64,000 nucleotides of DNA from Bradyrhizobium liaoningense (GTDB taxonomy: Bacteria > Pseudomonadota > Alphaproteobacteria > Rhizobiales > Xanthobacteraceae). Shown one piece after another: positions 33,916 to 43,943 of this stretch. The notes under the pieces are model-generated. The model saw only the letters and a program-made list of their open reading frames with translations. It searched no databases and was not told where the DNA came from. The DNA is taken from NCBI RefSeq assembly GCF_018130955.1, contig NZ_JAFCJM010000005.1, positions 181,251-245,250 of the forward strand. The letters are read 5' to 3'. Position numbers and translations under genes: made by a program. The stretch's first letter is position 1. The number at the start of each line of letters is the position of its first letter.

Positions 33916-34538
33916 GCCGTGGTCCCCGCCTGCACGCCGATGGCCTCACCCGCTGCCCCTGGCCCGGCGAAGATCCGCTCTACGTCGCCTATCACGACAC
34001 CGAATGGGGCGTGCCGGAATACGACGACCGCGCACTCTATGAAAAGCTGATCCTCGACGGTTTTCAGGCCGGCCTCTCCTGGATCACGATTTTGCGCAAG
34101 CGCGACAATTTTCGCAAAGCGTTTGACGATTTCCAGCCGGAGAAGATCGCGCGCTACAACGCCAAGAAAGTCCACGCGCTGATGAACGACGTCGGCATCG
34201 TGCGCAACCGCGCCAAGATCGACGGCGCGATTTTGAGCGCAAAGTCCTATCTCGAAATCATGGAGAAAGGCCCGGGCTTCTCAAGACTGCTGTGGGATTT
34301 CATGGGCGGCCAACCCAAGGTCAACCGTTTCAAGACCACTGCGAGCGTGCCGGCGTCGACGCCGCTCTCGGTGCAGATCTCGAAGGAACTGTCCTCGCGC
34401 GGCTTCAAGTTCGTCGGCCCGACCATCGTCTACGCCTTTATGCAGGCGACCGGCATGGTCAACGATCATCTCGTCGACTGTCATTGTCACGCAATCTGCG
34501 GCAAGACCGCCCGCAAGCCGCGCCTCAAAGTCAAATGA
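33912..34538 (+). CDS. tag: DNA-3-methyladenine glycosylase I
   Basis: The 208-residue enzyme removes 3-methyladenine from DNA. Family signatures are RCPWPG near the start (zinc Cys), YHDTEWGVP (zinc His), FQAGLSWITILRKRDNFRKAF with the catalytic Glu/Trp region, and the C-terminal zinc ligands in HLVDCHCH. Start and stop overlap both neighbours by four bases, so it is translationally coupled to ygfZ and to the HD-domain gene. Confidence 0.94.
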   Translation: MSRGPRLHADGLTRCPWPGEDPLYVAYHDTEWGVPEYDDRALYEKLILDGFQAGLSWITILRKRDNFRKAFDDFQPEKIARYNAKKVHALMNDVGIVRNRAKIDGAILSAKSYLEIMEKGPGFSRLLWDFMGGQPKVNRFKTTASVPASTPLSVQISKELSSRGFKFVGPTIVYAFMQATGMVNDHLVDCHCHAICGKTARKPRLKVK

Positions 34539-35152
34539 CGGCACGAAAGCCGGCCACCAACGACGTCACGTCCCGCGCCTGGCAGCGCATGCTGTCGGGA
34601 CGGCGGCTCGACCTGCTCGATCCCTCGCCGCTCGACGTCGAGATCGCCGACATCGCCCACGGCCTGGCGCGGGTCGCGCGCTGGAACGGGCAGACCGTCG
34701 GCGCGCATATCTTCTCGGTGGCTCAGCACACGTTGCTGGTCGAGACCGTGATGCGGCACGAAACGCCGCGGGTGGACCAGCGCGTACGGCTCGCCGCGCT
34801 GCTGCACGACGCCCCCGAATACGTCATCGGCGACATGATCTCGCCGTTCAAGGCGGTGCTCGAAGGCCATTACAAGGCGGTCGAGAAGCGCCTGCTCGGC
34901 GCTATCCATATCCGCTTCGGATTGCCGCCTGATCTCGCCGACGAGATCACGCAGGCGATCAAGGCCGCCGATCGCGGTGCAGCGTATCTGGAGGCAACCC
35001 GGTTGGCCGGCTTCGGCGAGAGCGAGGCCAGGCGCCTGTTCGGCCGCGATCCGGGCCTGCCCGAGGCGACCGAGCGCGACTACCTGACGCCCTGGACCGC
35101 CGCCCGGGCCGAGAAGCGCTTTTTGGAGCGGTTCAATGCGGTGTTTTCGTAG
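34535..35152 (+). CDS. HD-domain phosphohydrolase (YfbR-like)
   Basis: The 205-residue protein has an HD metal-dependent hydrolase domain: His in FSVAQHTLLVE, the His-Asp pair in LLHDAPEYVIGDM and a later Asp in AADRGAAYLEA. The arrangement resembles YfbR 5'-deoxynucleotidase. The ATG at 34535 overlaps the tag stop. It may dephosphorylate a nucleotide; association with DNA repair is suggested by its place after tag. An intergenic repeat follows. Confidence 0.85.
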   Translation: MTARKPATNDVTSRAWQRMLSGRRLDLLDPSPLDVEIADIAHGLARVARWNGQTVGAHIFSVAQHTLLVETVMRHETPRVDQRVRLAALLHDAPEYVIGDMISPFKAVLEGHYKAVEKRLLGAIHIRFGLPPDLADEITQAIKAADRGAAYLEATRLAGFGESEARRLFGRDPGLPEATERDYLTPWTAARAEKRFLERFNAVFS

Positions 35153-35167
35153 GTGTGTTCCGCTCTG

Positions 35168-35258
35168 GTAGGGTGGGCAAAAGCGCGAAACGCTGTGCCC
35201 ACCATCCTTCCGCAATTGCAACAGAAGTGGTGGGCACGCTTCGCTTTGCCCACCCTAC
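35168..35258. repeat. palindromic intergenic repeat, family A copy 2
   Basis: A 91-base copy of the element at 25879-25972: GTAGGGTGGGCAA at the left, TTGCCCACCCTAC at the right, with inner GTGCCCACCAT and GTGGTGGGCAC arms. The central loop sequence differs from copy 1 while the arms are kept, as expected if the fold matters. Confidence 0.9.
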
Positions 35259-35295
35259 GGCAGCTCGCTATAATCGGTTTCCAAAAGGGACTGCC

Positions 35296-35802
35296 ATGAT
35301 CCACGTCTGTTCGCTCGCCGCATTGCCCGAAACCGTCCGCCTCACCGGTGCCAGCCATGTGCTGACGGTGATGGCCAATGTCGAGCAAGTGGCCCGGCCC
35401 GTCTCGGTGCTGCCCGCCAATCATCTCAAAGTGTCGATGGATGACATCACCGAGGAAATGGACGGTTTTGTCGCCCCGTCCGAGGGACACATCGAGCAGG
35501 TCCTCAACTTCGTGCGCAGCTGGGACCGCAGCGCGCCGCTGGTCGTGCATTGCTATGCCGGCATCAGCCGCTCCACCGCGAGCGCGTTCGCCGCGGTCTG
35601 CGCGCTCAACCCGCATCGCGACGAGATAGAGATCGCCAGGAAGATCCGCGCGGCCTCGCCAATCGCCTCGCCCAACCGGCGCATCGTCGGCCTCGCCGAC
35701 CGCGCGCTCGGCCGCGAAGGCCGCATGCTGCGCGCGCTCGACGAGATGGGCCCCGGCGCGATGCTGGTCGAGGGCCGCCCTTTCGTGATCGATCTCGAAT
35801 GA
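35296..35802 (+). CDS. tyrosine-phosphatase family protein
   Basis: The 168-residue protein has a complete protein-tyrosine-phosphatase P-loop, His85-Cys86-Tyr-Ala-Gly-Ile-Ser-Arg92-Ser, in the sequence VVHCYAGISRSTASA. Conserved in Rhizobiales; the general-acid Asp is likely in the MDDIT segment. Substrate may be a phosphotyrosine or a phosphorylated small molecule. It precedes the NadQ-like regulator gene by 28 bases and follows a repeat. Confidence 0.87.
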   Translation: MIHVCSLAALPETVRLTGASHVLTVMANVEQVARPVSVLPANHLKVSMDDITEEMDGFVAPSEGHIEQVLNFVRSWDRSAPLVVHCYAGISRSTASAFAAVCALNPHRDEIEIARKIRAASPIASPNRRIVGLADRALGREGRMLRALDEMGPGAMLVEGRPFVIDLE

Positions 35803-35830
35803 CCGCACAAATCTCTTCGATCGCCGCCGG

Positions 35831-36799
35831 ATGAGCGACAAGCTGCTGACGCCGATCGAGATCGGCCTGACCGCTGCGATCGTCGCGATCGAGGGCAATG
35901 AGCCGCTGATCCTGACCGCGCGCGGCAGCGATCAGCTCGCAGGACTCCCCTTCGGTCCGTTCGATGCGCTTTCCCATCGCACGTTCGAGATCGGGCTGCG
36001 CGCCTGGGTCGAGGCGCAGGCGGGATTGAAGCTCGGCTATGTCGAGCAGCTCTACACATTTGGCGATCGCGGCCGGCATGCGGAGGCCAGCGATACCGAC
36101 GCGCATATGGTTTCGATCGGATATCTCGCGCTGACCCGCGCCGCCGACAACGCCGCGCCGGCGCCGGGGGCGACCTTCGAGCCCTGGTACCGCTTCTTCC
36201 CCTGGGAGGACTGGCGCGAGCAGCCGCCGGCAATCATCGCGCGCGACATCATTCCGGCACTGGCACGATGGGCCGAGGAGGACACGCCGGAGACGACACG
36301 CGCGCTGCCGCGGAAGGATCGCGTGCGGCTCTATTTCGGCCAGGACGGAGCGCCCTGGGACGAGGAGCGCGTGCTCGACCGCTACGAGCTGCTCTACGAG
36401 GCCGGCCTGATCGAGGAGGCGCGGCGGGATGGCCGCCCTGCGGCATTAGCGCGCAAGGCGCTTCCTTCCCTCGGTATCTCGATGCGGTTCGACCACCGCC
36501 GGATTCTGGCAACCGGAATCGCGCGGCTGCGCGCAAAACTGAAGTACCGCCCTGTCATCTTTGAACTTTTGCCCGCCGAGTTCACACTCACTGAACTGCA
36601 GCACACGGTGGAGGCAATCTCGGGCCGGCACCTGCACAAGCAAAATTTCCGCCGTCTTGTGGAGACCGAGGCCTTGGTCGAACCGACCGGGGTGATGTCG
36701 ACACAGACCGGCGGGCGGCCGGCAGCGCTCTACCGTTTCCGCCGCGAAGTGCTGCAGGAGCGGCCCGCGCCCGGTTTGCGCATGCGCTCCCGTCGCTAG
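35831..36799 (+). CDS. nadQ: NAD-biosynthesis regulator, NrtR/NadQ-like (NUDIX-like domain + winged helix)
   Basis: The 322-residue protein has an N-terminal NUDIX-like ligand domain (about 10-150) with a degraded NUDIX box, so it is a sensor rather than an enzyme, and a C-terminal winged-helix region (about 230-300, FTLTELQHTVEAISGRHLHKQNFRRLVE) ending in GGRPAALYRF. This architecture is that of NrtR and of the alphaproteobacterial NadQ group, predicted repressors of nadABC. The same window contains nadABC with a strong palindrome upstream (47216-47236). The gene symbol is given by that match of architecture and context, not by a database search. Confidence 0.75.
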   Translation: MSDKLLTPIEIGLTAAIVAIEGNEPLILTARGSDQLAGLPFGPFDALSHRTFEIGLRAWVEAQAGLKLGYVEQLYTFGDRGRHAEASDTDAHMVSIGYLALTRAADNAAPAPGATFEPWYRFFPWEDWREQPPAIIARDIIPALARWAEEDTPETTRALPRKDRVRLYFGQDGAPWDEERVLDRYELLYEAGLIEEARRDGRPAALARKALPSLGISMRFDHRRILATGIARLRAKLKYRPVIFELLPAEFTLTELQHTVEAISGRHLHKQNFRRLVETEALVEPTGVMSTQTGGRPAALYRFRREVLQERPAPGLRMRSRR

Positions 36800-36846
36800 G
36801 ATAGATTTGCGCGATTCGCCTCCCTGGCCGATCGCCTGGAGGCCTT

Positions 36847-39537
36847 ATGTTCGAGAACCCGTTTGAGCTCGTTGCACTGATAAGTGCGATCGCTGCGTTC
36901 ATGTTTGCGCTGAGAGCCTCCAACGAGATCACGGAATTGCGCCGGCGGCTGAACCTGCTGGAAGAGGCCGCGCGCACGGCGCGACCGATCCAACCGCCCG
37001 CGCCGATGCCCTTGCAGGATGGTCTCGCGCCGGCTGCAAGCGCGGCCGTGCCGCCACCGCTTCCGCCCGAACCCGAACTGGCGCCGCCGCTCGCAACGGA
37101 GCAGATCGCGCCTCTCCAGGCGGATGCGGGCGAAGTTTCCGCACCGCCTCCGGTCCCGGCAGCCACGCCCGGGCTCGAAGAACGGCTCGGCACGCGCTGG
37201 GTGGTCTGGATCGGCGGCCTTGCGCTCGCGCTCGGCGGCTTCTTCATGGTTCGCTATTCGATCGAAGCCGGCCTGCTCGGCCCCGGCGTGCGCGTGTTCC
37301 TCGGCGGCCTCTTTGCGCTGGCGCTGCTCGGTGCCGGCGAATGGACGCGCCGCAAGGAAAGCATCTCCGCGATCGAAGCGCTGCCGATCGCCAATATTCC
37401 GGCGATCCTCACCGCGGCCGGCACGGCCGTCGCATTTGCGACAATCTATGCAGCTTACGCGCTCTACGACTTCCTCGTGCCCGCAACCGCCTTCGTGCTG
37501 CTCGGCATCGTCGCGATGTGCACGCTGGCTGCCGCGCTGTTGCATGGGCCCGCACTGGCGGGTCTGGGCGTCGTCGGCGCGTTCGTGACGCCGATCCTCG
37601 TCTCCAGCGACAAGCCGGACTATTGGGCGCTCTACGTCTATCTCGCGATCGTCAGCGCTGCGAGCTTCGGTCTTGCCCGCATCCGGCTGTGGCGCTGGCT
37701 CGCGGTCACCACCATCGTGTTCGCGCTGCTCTGGACCTTCCCAGGGCTCGACCTCGGCGCGCAACTGGTCGCGCCGCATGCCTTCCACGTGATCGCGGGT
37801 TTCGTCCTCGCGAGCCTGCTGGTCGTGTGCGGGTTCATGTTCGGTCCCGATATCGAGGACGGCACGATCGAGCCGATCTCATCGGGCTCGCTCGCGGCCT
37901 ATCTGTTCGGCGCCATGCTGATCGTGCTGTCGAGCTCGCACGCCGATCTCGGACTGATCACGTTCACCATCCTGGTTGCGGCGACGCTGCTGGTGGCCTG
38001 GCGCGCACCGTCCGCGACCGGCGCGCTAGGTGCTGCCGCCGCGTTCGTCTTCATCATGTTTGCCGAATGGGCCGTGCGCGCCAATCCGGACATGCTGGTG
38101 CTGCCCGGCGGTCCCTTGCCCGGCATCGGCCCCGTCGCGACCGACAGTTCGGTGATGCTGCACCTGGTGATGGCCGCGCTGTTCGCCGCGGGCTTTGGCA
38201 TCGCCGGCTTCCTCGCGCAGGGACGTTCTGCCTCGCCCATCATCCCCGTGGTGTGGGCGGCGACGGCGACCGCAACGCCGATTGCGCTGCTGGTCGCGCT
38301 CTATGCCCGCATCGCCCATCTCGATCGCTCGATCCCGTTCGCGATCCTCGCAGTGATCCTGGCCGCAGCCTTTGGCACTGCGACCGAGGCGCTGACCCGG
38401 CGCGAGAACCGACCCGGTTTGCCGATCTCGATCGCGCTGTTCGCAACAGGCACGCTCGGCGCGCTGGCGCTGGCGCTCACCTTCGCGTTGGAGAAGGGCT
38501 GGCTGACGATAGCGCTGGCGCTGATGTCGCTCGGCACGGCCTGGATTTCGATGCAGCGGCCGATTCCCTTCCTGCGCTGGCTCGCGGCGATCTTCGCGGC
38601 CATCGTCACCGCGCGCGTGGCCTACGATCCCCGCATCGTCGGCGACGCCGTCGGCACCACGCCGATCCTGAACTGGCTGCTCTGGGGCTACGGCCTGCCG
38701 GCGCTGTCGTTCTGGGGCGCGAGCATCTTCCTGCGCCGCCGCGCTGATGACGCGCCGCTGCGCATGGTGGAAGCGGCTGCGATCCTGTTCACGGCGCTGC
38801 TCGCCTTCATGGAGATCCGTCACTTCGCAACCGGGGGCAACATGACGGCGGCGCCCTCGCTGCTCGAATTCGCGCTCCAGGTCTGCGTCACGCTCGCCAT
38901 GGCGATCGGGCTCGAACGGCTACGGCTGCGGAGCCGCAGCATCGTCCACAATGTCGGCGCGGTCATTCTCACGGTCATCGCAGGCCTGATCGCCGTCGGC
39001 GGACTGTTGCTCCTGGAGAATCCTCTGCTCTGGCGCACCGACGTCGGCGGACCGATCTTCAACTATATCCTGCTTGGCTACGCCCTGCCGTCGCTGCTGA
39101 TGCTGCTGCTGTCCTATGCGGTCGCGGGTCACCGCCCCACGGCCTATGCCAATACGCTGGCTGGCGGCGCGCTGGTGTTCGCGCTCGCTTATCTATCGCT
39201 GGAGATTCGACGCTTCTATCACGGCCCGATCCTCTCCATCGGCGTGACCACGGGCGCCGAGCAATACACCTACTCGATCGGCTGGCTCGCCTTCGGCGTG
39301 GTGCTGCTCGGCGTCGGCATCCTGGTCAATTCGGAGCGGGCGCGGCTGGCGTCGGCCATCGTCATCGCGTTGACGATCCTGAAGGCCTTCGTCATCGACA
39401 TGTCGGCGCTCACGGGTGTCTACCGCGCGCTGTCCTTCATGGGGCTCGGCATCGTGCTGGTCGCCATCGGGTGGCTCTACCAGCGGATCCTGTTCCGCCG
39501 GCAAACGCCGCCACCCGTCGCACAGCCAGGCAGCTGA
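36847..39537 (+). CDS. DUF2339 polytopic membrane protein
   Basis: The 896-residue protein starts with a membrane helix (residues 5-20), a short coiled segment (ITELRRRLNLLEEAART), a Pro/Ala-rich linker (about 38-110) and then about two dozen hydrophobic helices to the C-terminus. That is the layout of DUF2339. Members have no established function; a role in transport or cell-envelope sensing is speculative. The ATG has a GGAGG site four bases upstream. The conserved RLGTRWVVWIGGLALALGG segment begins the membrane part. Confidence 0.85.
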   Translation: MFENPFELVALISAIAAFMFALRASNEITELRRRLNLLEEAARTARPIQPPAPMPLQDGLAPAASAAVPPPLPPEPELAPPLATEQIAPLQADAGEVSAPPPVPAATPGLEERLGTRWVVWIGGLALALGGFFMVRYSIEAGLLGPGVRVFLGGLFALALLGAGEWTRRKESISAIEALPIANIPAILTAAGTAVAFATIYAAYALYDFLVPATAFVLLGIVAMCTLAAALLHGPALAGLGVVGAFVTPILVSSDKPDYWALYVYLAIVSAASFGLARIRLWRWLAVTTIVFALLWTFPGLDLGAQLVAPHAFHVIAGFVLASLLVVCGFMFGPDIEDGTIEPISSGSLAAYLFGAMLIVLSSSHADLGLITFTILVAATLLVAWRAPSATGALGAAAAFVFIMFAEWAVRANPDMLVLPGGPLPGIGPVATDSSVMLHLVMAALFAAGFGIAGFLAQGRSASPIIPVVWAATATATPIALLVALYARIAHLDRSIPFAILAVILAAAFGTATEALTRRENRPGLPISIALFATGTLGALALALTFALEKGWLTIALALMSLGTAWISMQRPIPFLRWLAAIFAAIVTARVAYDPRIVGDAVGTTPILNWLLWGYGLPALSFWGASIFLRRRADDAPLRMVEAAAILFTALLAFMEIRHFATGGNMTAAPSLLEFALQVCVTLAMAIGLERLRLRSRSIVHNVGAVILTVIAGLIAVGGLLLLENPLLWRTDVGGPIFNYILLGYALPSLLMLLLSYAVAGHRPTAYANTLAGGALVFALAYLSLEIRRFYHGPILSIGVTTGAEQYTYSIGWLAFGVVLLGVGILVNSERARLASAIVIALTILKAFVIDMSALTGVYRALSFMGLGIVLVAIGWLYQRILFRRQTPPPVAQPGS

Positions 39538-39569
39538 AGCGCGACTTATCGCACTTCGGCTCTTTGTTT

Positions 39570-39617
39570 GAGCATGGCCTTTTCGGAAAACCGCTGCACA
39601 CTTTTCCGGATCATGCC
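39570..39617. repeat. palindromic intergenic repeat, family E copy 2
   Basis: GAGCATGGCCTTTTCGGAAAA at the left and TTTTCCGGATCATGCC at the right, the reverse complement of the element at 20843-20887 with a few changes. It sits between the convergent DUF2339 and chemoreceptor genes. Confidence 0.85.
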
Positions 39618-39624
39618 TTAAGGA

Positions 39625-41313
39625 TCAGGCCGCGCGCACCGACTCCAGGAAACTCGCGACCTCGACCTTGAGGCGCGTGCTGTCTGACGCCAGCGACTTT
39701 GCCGCCGACAGCACCTGCGTCGAGGCCGAGCCGGTCTCGACCGCGCCGCGCTGCACGTCGGTGATGTTCGAGGAGACCTCCTGCGTGCCGAGCGAGGCCT
39801 GCTGCACGTTGCGCGAGATCTCCTGGGTCGCGGCGCCCTGCTCCTCGACGGCGGCGGCAATCGCCGACGACACTTCGGACAGTCTTTCGATGGTACCGCC
39901 GATCTCCTGGATGGCGCTGACGGATTCCTGCGTCGCCGCCTGGATGCCCGCAACCTGCTGACCGATCTCGCCGGTCGCCTTCGCGGTCTGCTCGGCCAGC
40001 GCCTTCACTTCGGAGGCAACGACCGCAAAACCGCGGCCGGCTTCGCCGGCGCGTGCGGCCTCGATGGTCGCGTTCAGCGCCAAGAGATTGGTCTGGCCCG
40101 CGATGGTGTTGATGAGCTCGACGACGTCGCCGATGCGGGCAGCCGCCTGCGACAGCTCGTTGACGCGCTCGTTGGTGCGCGCAGCCTGCTCGACGGCTTC
40201 GGCCGCCATGCGCGCCGAATCCTGCACGCGCCGGCTGATCTCGGTGATGGAGGACGAGAGCTCTTCGGAGGCCGACGCAACCGACTGGACGTTGGTGGAG
40301 GCTTCTTCCGATGCCGCAGCAACGACGGTGGAGAGCTCCTGCCCGCGCCGCGCGGTGCCGCTCAGCGTCGTCGCCGACGCTTCCAGTTCGGTCGAGGCTG
40401 ACGAGACGGTGCCGACGACCTCACCGATCATGGCCTCGAACTTGCGGGTGATCGCATCGACGCGGCGTCCGCGCTCGATCTTGGCCTCCGCATCGCGCGC
40501 CGCCGCTTCGTCGGCCGCCCGCTTCGCGATCAGAGCCTCCTTGAATATCTGCAGCGCATCGGCCATCGATCCGATCTCGGTCCGCTCGCCGCGATGCGGC
40601 ACTTCGGCGGCGAGATCGCCCTCTCCGAGCGCCTGCATCGGCTGAATGATCGAACTGATGCCGCGCGACACGTCGCGGATCAGGAAATACGCCGCGGCGA
40701 TCGCGAGCAGGACGGCGGCCAGGATGATGCCGACCAGCACGCGGAAGATGGTGCGGTAGCTGTCGGCCGCCGCCCTGGTCTCCGCCTCGGCGCCCTTATT
40801 GTTGAGCTCGATGTCCTTCAGGAGCAGCGGGTCAGCGGCCTGGGCCATCTTGGCGACCTTGGTCTGCAAAAGATTATTGGCCTCGACCGGGAAGGCGCCG
40901 ACGCCCTTGCGCGACAGGGCCATCGTCTCCTCAACGCCCTTCAGATAGTCATCCCAACCCTTGGTCCATTGCTCGTAGATGCCGCGTTCCTCAGCCGAGG
41001 TGATCAGCGGCTCGTAGGACTTGCGCGTCTTCTCGATCCGCTCCCGCAGCGACGCCAGCCGCTTCTCGGCGGCCTCCTTGCCCTCGGCAGTATCCTGCAT
41101 CAGGTGCAGGCGCAGCGCGACGCGCAGCTCGTTGATGTCGGCGCGCATGGAACCAAGAGCGCGAACGCTCGGCAGCCAGCTCTCGGCGATTTCGACCGTG
41201 TGCGCGTTGATGTTCTGCATCGTGGCGATCGCCATCGCGCCGACACCGGCCAGCGACAGCACCAGTACGCTCAGTACGGTCAGAATTTTAATTCGGATCG
41301 ACAATTTCGACAT
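39625..41313 (-). CDS. methyl-accepting chemotaxis protein, copy 1
   Basis: The 562-residue chemoreceptor has TM1 near 11-31, a periplasmic helical-bundle sensor domain (about 35-185), TM2 near 190-212, a HAMP domain and a cytoplasmic signalling hairpin whose tip reads [28 protein letters not shown] with [13 protein letters not shown] after it. The ligand is unknown. The C-terminal FLESVRAA end is matched by the next receptor (FLDTVRAA). It is transcribed leftward from its own promoter, about 270 bases from the other receptor gene. Confidence 0.93.
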   Translation of the reverse strand: MSKLSIRIKILTVLSVLVLSLAGVGAMAIATMQNINAHTVEIAESWLPSVRALGSMRADINELRVALRLHLMQDTAEGKEAAEKRLASLRERIEKTRKSYEPLITSAEERGIYEQWTKGWDDYLKGVEETMALSRKGVGAFPVEANNLLQTKVAKMAQAADPLLLKDIELNNKGAEAETRAAADSYRTIFRVLVGIILAAVLLAIAAAYFLIRDVSRGISSIIQPMQALGEGDLAAEVPHRGERTEIGSMADALQIFKEALIAKRAADEAAARDAEAKIERGRRVDAITRKFEAMIGEVVGTVSSASTELEASATTLSGTARRGQELSTVVAAASEEASTNVQSVASASEELSSSITEISRRVQDSARMAAEAVEQAARTNERVNELSQAAARIGDVVELINTIAGQTNLLALNATIEAARAGEAGRGFAVVASEVKALAEQTAKATGEIGQQVAGIQAATQESVSAIQEIGGTIERLSEVSSAIAAAVEEQGAATQEISRNVQQASLGTQEVSSNITDVQRGAVETGSASTQVLSAAKSLASDSTRLKVEVASFLESVRAA

Positions 41314-41580
41314 AACACAAGTCCCTGCGGCGCTAGCGGCCGCGCGTTAGAATCCGGCGACGCCTGTGAGAGGCGGCTGGGACTTAAGTTCAACAGAGCT
41401 GGCTGATTTTTCTGAATGGCCATTCTCACACGCAAATTCCAAGCGACGGTTAACGAGCTCCACCGCGAATCTGCATGACGGTCATGCCTCAGCGTCGCAT
41501 AACATCCGACACAGCCGCCACGTTTCGGCGCGGGACGGCTTCAGCATCGATAAGGGAACCGCGAAAATGGCGGCCCGCCC

Positions 41581-43317
41581 TCATGCCGCCCGCACGGTGT
41601 CGAGGAATTTACCGACCTCGAGCTTGAGGCGGTTGCTGTCGCCCGCGAGGGATTGCGCCGCCGAAAGCACCTGCGAGGATGCCGACCCGGTTTCGCCCGC
41701 ACCACGCTGCACGTCGGTGATGTTGGCCGATACCTGATGGGTGCCCTGCGCGGCTTGCTGCACGTTGCGGGAGATTTCCTGCGTGGCCGCGCCCTGCTCC
41801 TCCACCGCAGCCGCGATCGTCGAGGAGATCTCGGACAGCTTTTCGATCGTGTCGCTGATCTCCCTGATGGCGCCGACCGATTCCTGCGTCGCCGACTGGA
41901 TGCCGGAGATCTGCTGGCCGATCTCGCCGGTCGCCTTCGCGGTCTGCTCGGCCAGCGCCTTGACCTCGGAGGCAACGACGGCGAAGCCGCGCCCGGCCTC
42001 GCCCGCGCGCGCCGCCTCGATCGTGGCGTTGAGCGCGAGCAAATTGGTCTGTCCCGCGATGGTATTGATCAGCTCGACCACATCGCCGATCCGCGTCGCG
42101 GCCTTGGAGAGCTCGCTGACGCGCCCGGTGGTGACGCGGGCCTGGCCGACGGCCTCGCTCGCGACCCGCGCCGACTCCTGGACCTGCCGGCTGATCTCGG
42201 TGATTGAGGAAGACAGCTCCTCGGTCGCCGACGCCACCGACTGCACATTGGTCGAGGCCTCCTCGGACGCCGCCGCCACCATGGTGGTGAGCTCCTGGGA
42301 GCGCTCCGCGGTCGAGGTGAGCGTCGAGGCAGAAGCTTCCAGCTCGGTCGATGCCGAGGAGACGGTGTCGACGATCTCCCCGACGGCGGACTCGAAGCTG
42401 TCGGCCAGCTCCCGCATCTCAGCCTTGCGCTGCTCGGCCGCGATCTTGTCCTGCCTGATCTTGGCTTCGGCTTCATCGCGTGCCTTCTGCTCGGACACGA
42501 TCTTGAATCTTTCGACCGCATCGGCGACGCCGCCGACCTCGTCATTGCGGCCGAGCCCGGGCAGCACCACCGAGAAGTTGCCGCCGGCGAGCTCGTTCAT
42601 CGCGACCGTCAGCGCGCTGATGGGACGCGCGATGGCCAGGAAGGACATCAGCCAGGAACCGATGAGCACGAGCATGGCACACGAACCGACAATAATGCCG
42701 AGCCGCTCGCCCGCGGCCATTTCGCGCGCCGCAGCGGCGACCTCCTCCTCGCTTCTGTGCTTGGCAAACTCGGCAATCTCGTTGGTAATCCCATCCATCT
42801 CGGCTGCCATCGGCAACGTGACCTCGCGGGTCACACGCGCGTTCTCTTCGGCGAGCCTGGCGAGACGCGTGGCCCCATCTGGCCCAGTCGCGGCGATGGC
42901 CTCGCTGCGGATGGATGCGAGCTGCTGGACACCCTTGAGGTACACCGGCGTGAGGCTCTTAAGCTTCTCCAATCGCGCGCGGTTCTCTGGCGCGTGCGAC
43001 AGTTTCAGCATCTCCTCGATGGTGCGGTTCAGGGAACTGGATCGTTCGATAAGGCTGTCGCTCGCCTTTTGCAGCTCAGCCGGATTGCCGGCGAGGCGAA
43101 TGTCGCGGGCGCTGAGCTGCATGCTGCGCAGCGCGACCTTGGCTTCAACGGCATCCCGCGCCAGCGCCTGCTGCTCGAGCGCCGCTTCGTTGGAATGACG
43201 CACCTTGCCGTTGCCGACGAGCTGGCTCGCGATCATGGCTGCGACGAGGAGGATGCCGAGCGCCGAGGCAATCGCCAGCTTGGTACCGATGCGCAAATTC
43301 TGAATAAGGCTCAACAT
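41581..43317 (-). CDS. methyl-accepting chemotaxis protein, copy 2
   Basis: The 578-residue receptor has TM1 near 10-32, a periplasmic four-helix-bundle sensor (about 35-205), TM2 near 208-230, HAMP and the signalling hairpin. The C-terminal half is almost identical to that of 39625-41313 over more than 200 residues, while the periplasmic domains differ. That suggests gene conversion or a recent duplication with sensor swapping. The ligand is not evident. Confidence 0.93.
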   Translation of the reverse strand: MLSLIQNLRIGTKLAIASALGILLVAAMIASQLVGNGKVRHSNEAALEQQALARDAVEAKVALRSMQLSARDIRLAGNPAELQKASDSLIERSSSLNRTIEEMLKLSHAPENRARLEKLKSLTPVYLKGVQQLASIRSEAIAATGPDGATRLARLAEENARVTREVTLPMAAEMDGITNEIAEFAKHRSEEEVAAAAREMAAGERLGIIVGSCAMLVLIGSWLMSFLAIARPISALTVAMNELAGGNFSVVLPGLGRNDEVGGVADAVERFKIVSEQKARDEAEAKIRQDKIAAEQRKAEMRELADSFESAVGEIVDTVSSASTELEASASTLTSTAERSQELTTMVAAASEEASTNVQSVASATEELSSSITEISRQVQESARVASEAVGQARVTTGRVSELSKAATRIGDVVELINTIAGQTNLLALNATIEAARAGEAGRGFAVVASEVKALAEQTAKATGEIGQQISGIQSATQESVGAIREISDTIEKLSEISSTIAAAVEEQGAATQEISRNVQQAAQGTHQVSANITDVQRGAGETGSASSQVLSAAQSLAGDSNRLKLEVGKFLDTVRAA

Positions 43318-43524
43318 GGCACGTTTCCCCAGAAACGAGCGGCCGCGTCATTGTCGGCCGCTTCGGACGTTGATCGTCCTTGCCTAAAGTTTGAGCGCCT
43401 CGAATTCCGATTTGGTTAACGCCGGGTCCGGAGAACTACCGGGATTCGAGGCTAAATCCTTGAAAAAACAGCGCGTATTGCGAGCTTAACGTGTTAACCA
43501 CACGTCGCGGTATGGGCTCCGGAT

Positions 43525-43776
43525 TTAGCCGGCGCAGCCGCCGCTTGCCATGGCCTCGCCGACGAGACTGATGCGGAAGATCAGCTTCTTGTCCTCGTCG
43601 AGCAGGTCCATGTGCCACTCGGCATTCGGCTTCAGGCTGCGCGCGATGCTGCCGATCAGGCTGGCGCAGAGCCGGGTCATCTCGGTCCAGGCCGCGGCGC
43701 GATCCTCGAACTCGTAGGGCTGATCGGACGCGCCGGAGTAACGTCCGGTGCTGATCCGAAAGAAATAGAGCGACAT
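43525..43776 (-). CDS. DUF6894-type small protein
   Basis: The 83-residue protein starts with YFFRISTGRYSG and carries the mid-section EFEDRAAAWTEMTRLCASLIGSIA and ends FRISLVGEAMASGG. This small domain is widespread in Bradyrhizobium as short soluble proteins of unknown role. ATG at 43776; the nearest upstream gene is divergent or distant, so it is monocistronic. Confidence 0.78.
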   Translation of the reverse strand: MSLYFFRISTGRYSGASDQPYEFEDRAAAWTEMTRLCASLIGSIARSLKPNAEWHMDLLDEDKKLIFRISLVGEAMASGGCAG

Positions 43777-43943
43777 TTTTGAACCCTGTTCTTGGGCCGC
43801 GTTTCCCGGCCTTTTGCCAAAAGACTGGGGCGCAAGTCGCTACCAAGCGATGAAAACCACCGCCCGTATGATTACGGCGCGGCGGCTTCACGGTTGCCGG
43901 ATGATTTCGATGACAGAGCGCGCGGAGCCTGCGCGCAGAAGGC

